This document shows, one piece after another, positions 55,745 through 64,000 of a stretch of 64,000 nt of DNA. Position numbers and translations under genes: made by a program. The notes under the pieces are model-generated. The model ran no database searches. It was not told where the DNA came from and was given only the letters and a program-made list of their open reading frames with translations. The DNA comes from Dactylorhiza incarnata (taxonomy: Eukaryota; Streptophyta; Magnoliopsida; Asparagales; Orchidaceae). The stretch's first letter is position 1. Each line of letters starts with the position of its first letter. Location of the stretch: assembly GCA_033032865.1 (NCBI GenBank), contig JAWHQI010000328.1, forward strand, positions 2,728,001-2,792,000, given 5' to 3'.

Positions 55745-57954
55745 ATGAGTTCTCAAGTTCTCGCGACGCTGAAGCTCTTCAAACTCAACGATTCTAAGGA
55801 AATGGCACCTGCGAAGAATGATGATACCTACAATACTGGATGTGAGTTGGTACGCGGCGGGTTCATCAATGCCGATGAGGAGATAAAGTTAGTTATCAGG
55901 AAAATTTATGTAGTGGAGCTAGAATACGTGCTCTCAGAGCCAATTGCCATCATGCATAAAGAGCTTCTGGAGTTCTATGCTGAGTCCAAGAAGAGTAATT
56001 CTGGAAATGCCATCAAAACTAGGGTTGGAAATACCCTATTGTCAGTAATGGCAAAAGGACTCTCCAAGGCACTTCGTCTCCCTAGACTTTCAGGGGACGA
56101 AATAGAGTATGCGAACTCAGAGGAAGATCATTTGACAACAAAGAAGTAGTGCAACCATAAAAGACAATCTCATGGCACCTTGAAGAAGGCCGACTTCAAT
56201 GTAAAAGGGAAACTTTTGGCTGATATTATTGGCAAAGCATTATTGTGCGAACCTGAATCTCGTGACAGAATATCCAAGGATATGTTTGGGAAAATGACCA
56301 GAGTAATTCTCTGCAAGAAAACTTATTGGGCTCAGTTACTATTCAAAAAGATTCAGGGAAGTCTTCAAGCTCTAAACATTGGAAGAATCCCATCCCTATA
56401 CCTCCTTAACACTCTTCAATTGACTGAAAAGATGGGATCACCCATCCATCACATGAAGAAAATAGACTTAAAAATTCTGGGGAGATGGGAGAAAGTTATC
56501 CCTAAAACTACAAGGAAAGGGAAGAAGATAAGTGATAGTGAGGACAACCCATCTGCAAGTAGTGACAACACACCAAATCCAGAACCACAGGTAGAGACCT
56601 TGGTTGCTACTGTGATAGTGCCTGAAGACTCTGATTCTAGGTAGAGAAGTTCACCATTTTAGGAGGAGACTCATGCGAAGCTCTCAGCCCAAGAGACTGT
56701 GGAACCTGTTGAGAATGTGGCTGTTGTTGAGGGGGAGTCTCACAATGAGCTCCCTACTCTAGAGGTTGAGGAAGCAATTTGCACTGAGACTGCTGTCCAA
56801 GAAGAACTAGAAAGTTGCAGAATGAATGTTGATAACACTATCCTTGAGAAGGGAAATACTGAGCAAGAGAATCTGTGCACAGAATTCATTTTAATTTCAG
56901 ATAAAGAAGCTGCAAAAGAAACTGAAAATACCCATCAAAGACAGGATACCCCTAATGATCCTCTTGATGATTAGGTCATAGTTGGTATGGATGAAGATCT
57001 GCAAGGGAATATAAATGATAAAGAGCAAGATCATACAAGATCATCTACACAACCATCTGATGAGCAAGCTCCAAGCTCAATTGTTGGCCAAATAAAGAGT
57101 CTGCTCACTAATGAAAGACAACATTATCAAGCATATGTGGATAAAGCTATAAAGAAAATCAGAGATGACATGTCTGCCCATATGAATGGAATAAAGGTAG
57201 ACATTGATCACATCAATGCTCAGATCACCAGCTAGTTCACCAGGGAAGGAACAATTGTGGACTATAATATGGATGTTCTCCAGTCTTTGGTCAAAATACT
57301 GGACTCCCCTTTACAATGCAATCAAAAGGCAGAAGAAGATCTGGAAAGTGTTGTCAGATGGCTCATTGTAAAAATAGCTGAAAGTCAAAAGACAATCATA
57401 ACAAGATGTATAAATTCCAATGAACTCAGCCAAGAAACTCTCATCACCAAACTGGAGAAAAGTACTCAAGACAATATGCAAAGCATTTTTGAGGAAGTAA
57501 GAAAGGGAGAAAAGACTGGGAGTGAACAAGCCATCTGGATTGTGAATCAACTTCATCACTCCTTGGGACTCCCACCCATAGTGTACAATCCTACACAATC
57601 AGCAGTGCCACAAAACCGTCTAAGACACCTTGTGAATAAAGTCATCAAAAGAATCCCAAACTGTCAGATGAAGGAATATCTCTTAAAAGGAAAAGGGAGG
57701 AAAAGTGGGTCGATGATCCAAACTTTAAAAGCTTAAGCCCAATATCAAGATACATTATTTTCAATACATGGAGAGACTTTGAAGACATTGGCAAAGACAT
57801 CTGCAGACACTACCCCTCAAGTGAATGGGATAAGCACAAGAAGACAGTAGCCAAGCGAAGTATCTATACAAGACATCAACAGGAACGAACACTGCCAGAG
57901 AATGCACCTCCTATTCCTGATAATTACATCCCAAAGCCATTCTCATATTTTTAA
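55745..57954 (+). pseudogene. ORF3 of element F, first copy (type I)
   Basis: The ATG at 55745 follows directly after an acceptor-like TTTCTTTAAGCCATCAG|G. A TATATATAAATT box lies at 55679-55691. One frame runs to about 57690 and is interrupted by five TAG codons (56147, 56642, 56660, 56972, 57233) and no other stop; after a frameshift, coding continues to TAA 57952-57954. Residues around 56210-56360 (LADIIGKALLCEPESRDRI...YWAQLLFKKI) match ORF3 of element C. Later parts are acidic, then helical (VDKAIKKIRDDMSAHMNGIKVDIDHINAQ), ending in a W/R-rich tail. Function is unknown, with no signal peptide or membrane segment. Confidence 0.75.
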
Positions 57955-58218
57955 AGACAAGAGCAGAAGCTACAGAGCAAGGAGAAAGATACAGGAAAGA
58001 AAAGGTACTACTAGAATAGAACCAGAACTTGTGATAACTAAAAGCAAAATGTTGTTGTAAATCCATTTAAAAACTTTTGGCTTATTTATAAAATCTTGCT
58101 TAAGTTTATGAAGTACTTGTTTATGTACTCATTTTTATATTATGTACTCTAATACATGCTTAACTTGTGCTAACATATTATTAAATTACTAGAAACTTGA
58201 GATTTTCTGGAAGATAAC

Positions 58219-59751
58219 TTGAGCCCAGTTAGTCTTCTTAATAAGAGATTGGGAGTCAAACTCCATCATTTGAGGAGAATGGACAGTAAAGTACTAGAAA
58301 GATGGGAGAAGGTTTGGATAAGGTCTCCAAAGGGGAAGAAGGTTGTGAAAGAAGTAGAGAGTGAAGAAAGAAGCTCCTCCTCTGGAAGTGAGCCAGTACA
58401 TGATCCTGATCTCTCAAGCTCTGAAGAGGAAGGGGAGAGAAGGGACTTTATAGTCCAAGTCTCAATTTAGAGCACTGAGTTTAGAGCCACTGAAAGTGTT
58501 GCTCAAGATGATGCTCTAAGTGAGGGGAATCATGACACTGAGATCCCTACTCATGTAGAAGAAGTGATCAACAAGATCACTGAGGTTGAGCATGCTATCC
58601 ATCCCTTCAACACATGCAGAGAGTTGATAACTGTTGAAGCCATCACTATTCTTGAGGATGAAGTGCTAGAAGATTCCTGACTAGAAGAATAGCCTAGCTC
58701 CACTAAAGGACAAATGCTAGAAGATTCCTGACTAGTAGTCCAGATAAAGATGCTCTTGGATTAGCAAAGAGTTAAGCTTGAATCTTATGTTGACACGGTT
58801 GTCAATGATTTGAGGTGAGACCTGTCCAGTGAGAATGCTAGTCTAAGAATAGAGGTGAAGCATCTGCAAGAAAACACCAACAAGTTCTTAATGAAAGCAG
58901 CTCCAACAATAGATCATAATGTCGTACAGCTTGAACTAACCCACCACGGTCCGGCTGATATCATTGGAAATCAATGTACAAAATCTGAGAGTCTGAAGGA
59001 TGCTTTCACAGCAATAGCAAGAAACATGGTTGAACATAGAATATCTATTCTGGAAAGATTGGATCTCTACATCCAGGAGTTGTATAGTCATATGCTTGAA
59101 ACAAAGAATCATCTGGAAGATGGAATCCGCATGCTAAAGGATAAAACTCTTAATCTTCAGGTAAATCTGCAAAGGGATATATCAGAAGAAATCATAAAGG
59201 GGGAGAGATCTATGATAAAGGCCAGTGATGAGCATGTCATATGGATCTCTAATATAATCAGGGAAGCAATGAATCTCCCTCCTATCTTTTATGATGAGCC
59301 TGCTGATACATCTGTTGCTACCCCTGTCACATCTAATACACCTGCTAATATTGTTGAGCAAAGGAAAGGAAAGGAGATTGCTGATGAAGATGAGACAAAG
59401 TTAAGAAAGAAGAGATATAGAGAAGAAATGCAAAAGAAGCAAGATTATGAGGAATGGAGCCCTAAATCATGGGAGATAAGATTAAGTGCATGGGAGCATA
59501 TCAAAACAAATAAAACTGAAAGGAGCAAATTGTATAACACCCATGAATGGACAGAGAATGAAAATCAAGAAGAGATAAGAAGAATCTACAGAAGAGACAA
59601 GCTGACAGGAAGGATTCCAGCAGATGCACAAGAGCCACTCAGATATTATCCTAAGACCAATGGCTATTTCACTAGGCAATCTAATAAGAAAAAGGAGGCT
59701 ACTGCCAAGAGAGCAAGAAGTGGAATAGTTATAAAGGAACCAGAAGCATAA
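58219..59751 (+). pseudogene. ORF3 of element F, second C-terminal copy
   Basis: A single frame with stops TAG 58468, TGA 58678, TAG 58690, TGA 58729, TAG 58759 and TGA 58816, and a clean 298-codon end from 58855. It repeats the layout of the first copy from about 56400: SLLNKRLGVKLHHLRRMDSKVLERWEKV parallels the first copy's LLNTLQLTEK...MKKIDLKILGRWEKV, and VIWISNIIREAMNLPPIFYDE parallels AIWIVNQLHHSLGLPPIVYNP. Divergence is high, so the duplication is old or came from a related element. A local direct repeat ATGCTAGAAGATTCCTGAC occurs near 58664 and 58711. Confidence 0.72.
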
Positions 59752-60124
59752 TTGGCTTTCTTCTTTTTGGGAAAATGTAGAAATGCTGGAGATTTCAAAA
59801 CATTTCAACATTTATAAATTCATAATATGATGATGATGCTTCTTGTGTTGCAAACTAAAATGACTATTTCATATTATCTGTTATATGTTAATGCTCTTAT
59901 TATCTGTAGATTTTCATTAATGTGCTTTATCATTGACTGGGTTATAACTTCTTCAAATAGGGTGAGATTATTGGAAACAATGCCCACAATGTTCCAGATT
60001 TGGAGAAGTCCCTAAGTCAATAATAAGTACAAGTTGTATTTGATATATATTTGATGTGACATGAGTAGGTTAAGACATCATACATCCTAAGTAAAATGTG
60101 TTAAGATCAAGCAAAAATGTCTAA

Positions 60125-60600
60125 GCCATATATCATCGGTCAACAAGGTACACACGATGATATTGTTGAGAGAACTCGTAGAAGGCAGCAGAAGAAGTCA
60201 AGTCAAATATCGACGCGACAATAAGAAGACCTCGACGATATTTTCGGTTCAATAAGATACGATGATATCATTGAGAGAACTCAAAGAAAGAAGCTAAGGC
60301 ATATATCATCGTGTCAACAAGGTACACACGATGATATCATTGTAAGAAGTCAAGAATAGTCATCTAAGGCAAATGTCATTGTGAGGACACAAGAAAAGAC
60401 AGCTAAGCCAAATATCATCGTGACAACAAGGTACATACAACGATATCGTTGTGAACACTCAAGAAGGGCTGACTAAGTCAAATATCACCGTGACAACAAG
60501 TATCACACGATGATATCATTATGAAGACTCAAGAAAGCTTGCTGAGTCCTTTATCATTGTGTCAACTATCTTCACACGACGATATCGTCTTGTCAAGATC
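60125..60600. repeat. U3 array of ATATCATCG/CGATGATAT palindromes, element F
   Basis: About seven repeats of roughly 60 bases pair ATATCATCGTG with CACGATGATATC around a spacer of the type TCAACAAGGTAC. Single bases are decayed, often C to T. The array is upstream of the TATA box. Confidence 0.82.
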
Positions 60601-60715
60601 AGAAGATGGAAATTTAAAATAATGAAGATGACAAAGTCAGATGTCAAATTAACCACTTCTATAAAGTGCTATGACATCAATATTTTAAGGTTTTGACCAT
60701 TTGAGGGGTCAGAGC

Positions 60716-60723
60716 TATAAAAG
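60716..60723 (+). promoter_or_regulatory. TATA box of element F 3' LTR
   Basis: TATAAAAG lies in CAGAGCTATAAAAG, the same CAGAGCTATAAA context as in family II. Confidence 0.75.
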
Positions 60724-61090
60724 TAGAAGAGAGGGTCAGCAAACCCTAATTACTTGAAAAATCTTGTGCCCTAGTATTCTTCGAAAGGCTTGATGGCAAA
60801 AATGCAAAAGAACGGTAAAAAGGCAAGCTCTTTTCGAAGAAAAGAAAGAAAGAAGAAGAAGAAGAAGAAGAATATCTTCCCCAAGAAAGCTCTCATTCTT
60901 GATAGAAAGAAGACTTCCTCATTCAAGAAAGCACAGCACAAATCCATATCAGAAGGTTCATTTTATTGGAGATCCCCTGTTGCTACTAAAGAAGGCTTTC
61001 TATTCAGAAAGGCCTACGAAGACTCAAGCAATTCAAAGCTCTATCTTTCAGAGTCTAAATCTGTAATATCTTCTCTTAAACATCTTCTGT

Positions 61091-61355
61091 AGGATCTCTT
61101 TGAGATCTGAGTTGTAGGGCTGTGTTGACAACCTGACTGTAGGACTTTGGAGAAAGTCTGAGTTGTAGGATCCTTGCTGGATCTGAGCTGTAGGAGTGTT
61201 TGCACTCTGAGGAAGGGTCTGTGAAGACCTGAGGTAGGATTATTGAGGAAATCTTAGTTATATGATCCTTGCTAGGGATCAAAGTTGTAGGAGTGATTGC
61301 ACTCTGAGGAAGGGTTGCTGCTGGCACCTGGGTAGGATTCTAGGAGGGAATCTGA
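61091..61355 (+). repeat. Leader array of small hairpins with different stems, element F
   Basis: Successive units share the linker TGAGTTGTAGGA but have different paired stems: GATCTC/GAGATC, GACTTT/AAAGTC, GATCC/GGATC, GAGTG/CACTC, GGTCT/AGACC, GATCC/GGATC, GAGTG/CACTC and GATTC/GAATC. The 5' LTR has the same set. Confidence 0.8.
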
Positions 61356-61647
61356 GTTATAGGGGACATGATGAGTTCTTGAGTTGTAAGATCTGATTTA
61401 TTTGAGATTTTGGAGGAGTTGACCGAGTCTATCATACTACTAGATAGGTGAAGGGGGATAGTGGAGTATCCACACTGGGGAACCACTATAAATCCTGGTG
61501 TGCTTTCTGTGGTGTGATTTCTGGTTGTATTCTTTCAAGCTAATTTAGTCTTAAACTCTAAAAGACTAAAACATTTTAAAACACATATTCACCCCCTCTA
61601 GGTGATTAGACCACACCCTAGACTTTCACCATGTTCTGAGTTAATAT

Positions 61648-62233
61648 GTGGTGGGGTGGTCTGGCCTCCTTTACCTATTTAGCATGCACGAGCAAATCCC
61701 CCTCCACTTGGGTCAGGTCCTGGCCCAATTTTTTTATCATAAGGCCTCTTATTCTCTTCTTGGAGCAATTAGGGGTGCTCACTTCATCACCCGAATCACG
61801 AGAAGAATGGGCTTACTTGTCCACCTATCACCCATTGAGCATGTAACTGAGCCATCGGGAATTTTGCCCTCCTCTATGGTGCACTTCAGTCTTCTTCGAG
61901 TCATTATGCGGAATTTGAATAGAAGATACGAGATTATCATGCCTGGGGATGATGATGCAGATGACCGGCCTGCTGAGGTGCCCGTGGGGCCTTCGGCACC
62001 ACGTCGGGCTGCACGTGAGGAAAATGCCACCCCTCCTACACAGGAGCAAAGAGCTGCCTTACCCACTCATTAGCATTATGTTCCTCCTCCTCCATTCCTG
62101 AATGAGCGCCTGGAAGATCTTGAGTGCCTGGAATTCATTTATCAACAGAACTTGAGATCAGTCTTGGAGTATCCACAGCTTCCTGTCCGACGGTCTTGTG
62201 CTCCACCCCCACCTTCAGCTGCTGATGTTGAAT
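61648..62233 (+). pseudogene. C-terminal part of an Athila-like (Ty3/gypsy) ORF
   Basis: The frame MVGWSGLLYLFSMHEQIPLHLGQVLAQFFYHKA...GAHFITRITRRMGLL followed by an acidic and proline-rich tail resembles the second ORF of plant Athila elements. It is open to TAG 62071 and coding resembles continuation in the same frame to TGA near 62233 (PPPPFLNERLEDLECLEFIYQQN). The upstream part is cut by element F at 61629. The assignment is from general resemblance only. Confidence 0.6.
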
Positions 62234-64000
62234 GATTGTCTCATATCTTCTAGTTGAATTCTACTTATTTTTGTTTTCCTCCTATTTAATTTTATCAAAC
62301 ACAATTTTTAATTAACTTTGGTCTGTAATATTATATTATGTTTTTTCTACCTACTGCAACACTTCCCGGCGGAGCCTTGTGCCTCGTTGTCTTAGAACTT
62401 AATTCTTACCTTTTAAAATGTCTGATATCTATTAGATTTCTTACTTATGTGTGTTGTGAAGTGTGTTTATTCCATGTGATGTAATAACACTAGTTTTTTT
62501 ATTTAGCGTATATATATATATATATATTTGTTTTTATTTGTGCTAATCCCGACAGGAATCCGGTATTGTAGTTGATTTTTCTTGACTGAGCCGGACCGGG
62601 AGCAAAATTCAGCTTTCAATTCAAATTTGTCCACTTCTGGAATGACCCATTCTCGGGAATTTGGTAACGACTTTCTCACCCTCTCTTTTTCCTGCATTCC
62701 TCATAGTAATTCTCATATATATATTTACATTGAAGACAATGCATCGTTTAAGTCTGGGGGAGATTATGTTACTCGTTTGCTCGAGCACACACCTCATTTT
62801 TTGCATTATGTTAGCGCATATTTTTTAATTTTGCTCTAAATTTAAAAAAAAAATCTCGCTCAATTACATTTCATTTCCCACACCCACAACGTTGTGATGT
62901 GAATTACTATTATTTCCTTATTTTCTATTTACTTTTTGGTGTGTAGGATAGATTAATTTATAATAAAAAAAATGCAATTTGGTAGTGGACCGCAGACTCG
63001 TGCAGTGCTCCTAGTCAAGTGCACGCGTTCTTGGGTAGAAATAGGTTTAGAGTTAATTTCTTTTCATATGTTAATTACACTTTCTTTTTACTAATTATCA
63101 TGGGTATTTATCCACTCTTCGTTAAAACATGATCCTGTCCAACGCTAGTGTAAAGCTGTGTTTAGTGTCACTAGCGGTGTATTATAAGAACACAACGAAG
63201 GGGGTGCCCTTTCTCGATGTCTAGAACTCGCCACTAGAGATCTTCGAAGCATATGCACAAAATAGTAACTAACTCTACCTATATGATTTAGGACTTCCTT
63301 TGGATAGTTTGAGCCTATGTATCCGATCCTATTTTCACTACCGTTGCTTCCTAAGTTGTGCCTACATTCCTCCTTTTGTTGAACCTCCACCTCACTAGCT
63401 CCAAAGCTTAAAAGCCAAAATCCATCTCACACTTAGCACCGAGCTGCGTTTAAAATATTTTTCTCGCTAATTATGGTGGCGGATTGCATTTTGTTAGTGT
63501 TGGCGTGCTCATTTTTATATGGGTGTGCATTTAGTTGATTTTGTTTTTTGAAAAATCTGAAATGGAAATGAAAAATCTGAATAGAAAAATAGAAAAGAAA
63601 AAGAGTAAAAGAGTTGTAGAAAAGTATTTTCTATGTTTGGCTAGTGCTGAGTGACCCCATATATTAAAATCTAAGTCTAGGGGTGTCACTCTCCCTTTTT
63701 CATCAGTGGTAGTTATCTCGATGCCAGCTCATAATATTGCTTAAGAGTGAATTTAAGCACTTATATTCATCATTGATTTCCTCACCTTAAGCCCAAGCCA
63801 AATGTTCATCCTAACCTAAGTCCTAATGATTTGTAGAGTTGATTGTTATTGAGTGTAGTGGAGAAGGTGTGACCAGGTGAGCATATGACCATCGTCATTG
63901 ATGGATTTCTTTGAAGGCCACCCTAGTAGTTGTGTGAGTATAACGCCAATCTCAGCGTTTACTACTTTCGTGTTACACTATGCTTATAACAGATCACTTT
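62234..64000. other. Probable 3' non-coding region of the Athila-like element
   Basis: AT-rich with no supported coding region. AGACAATGCATCGTTTAAG followed by TCTGGGGGAGA (about 62735-62765) is of the kind found near the polypurine tract of Athila/Tat elements, and TAAGTCTAGGGGTGTC occurs at 63671. A (TA)n run lies at 62511-62526. No LTR boundary could be fixed. Confidence 0.45.

Larger units (their letters stand above)
53428..61628 (+). mobile_element. Family IV non-autonomous element F (partial gag, two ORF3 copies)
   Basis: The 5' LTR is truncated on the left (53428-54166), and the 3' LTR (59969-61628) is complete and ends in the same ACACCCTAGACTTTCA. The primer site is mutated (TGGTATCAAAGAG). 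The interior holds a Gag C-terminal half, about 15 codons of protease, then an ORF3 and a second diverged ORF3 C-terminal copy. No integrase, RT or RNase H was found. Confidence 0.86.
59969..61628 (+). repeat. 3' LTR of element F
   Basis: The start reads TATTGGAAACAATG (expected TG decayed to TA) after the purine tract AGGGTGAGAT at 59959-59968. The U3 contains the ATCATCG array, TATAAAAG is at 60716-60723, a GAA-rich leader follows near 60840, then a hairpin array (61091-61355) and the C-run tail. It ends CCTAGACTTTCA. Confidence 0.87.

Noticed and set aside
56140..56160. Programmed stop-codon readthrough at the TAG codons of ORF3
   Set aside because: The bases after the stops (TGC, AGA, GTC, TTC) do not fit the CARYYA-type readthrough context, and five to six stops per ORF fit decay better.

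Overview
This window is intergenic plant nuclear DNA made almost entirely of nested and adjacent LTR retrotransposons. I see no host gene and no rRNA, tRNA or CRISPR array. A plant origin is indicated by initiator-tRNA-Met primer sites (TGGTATCAGAG), Ty1/copia Pol proteins of the Sirevirus (Maximus) type, an extra ORF after pol, and Ty3/gypsy Tat-like and Athila-like fragments. No species can be named from this sequence.

Layout. 1-6287: 3' part of a pol-less family I element (3' LTR 4977-6287), carrying a solo LTR of family II at 1874-3232. 6288-7157: unassigned. 7163-17516: complete family II copia/Sirevirus element with a GTACT target-site duplication, two LTRs of about 1.3 kb, gag, pol with one frameshift, and a third ORF (ORF3). 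17519-18390: Ty3/gypsy gag-protease fragment. 18391-35000 (minus): family III element C with gag and ORF3 but no pol, split by family I element B (20145-28903), which has gag remains only. 35001-44746 (plus): family III element D, decayed gag-pol-ORF3. 44747-53020 (minus): family III element E, decayed and without its 3' end. 53428-61628 (plus): family IV element F with gag C-terminus, a tiny protease stub and two tandem ORF3 copies. 61648-62233: Athila-like ORF end, then its probable 3' non-coding region to 64000.

How the parts work together. Gag forms the particle and binds RNA. Pol supplies protease, integrase, reverse transcriptase and RNase H. ORF3 sits where Sireviruses carry their envelope-like gene, and its function is unknown. 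Elements A/B, C and F lack pol and could have moved only with enzymes supplied by an autonomous relative such as element 2.

The most unusual signals are: dense CpG-rich palindrome arrays in the U3 of every LTR family, each family with its own core, and in families II/III repeated inside gag and again between pol and ORF3; arrays of small hairpins in the LTR leader whose stems change in a compensating way; a recurrent splice-acceptor layout just before the ORF3 ATG; polypurine-tract-like AGGGGGAG copies placed in frame inside ORF3; and a strong bias to TAG among in-frame stops, as expected from CHG-methylation decay of CAG.
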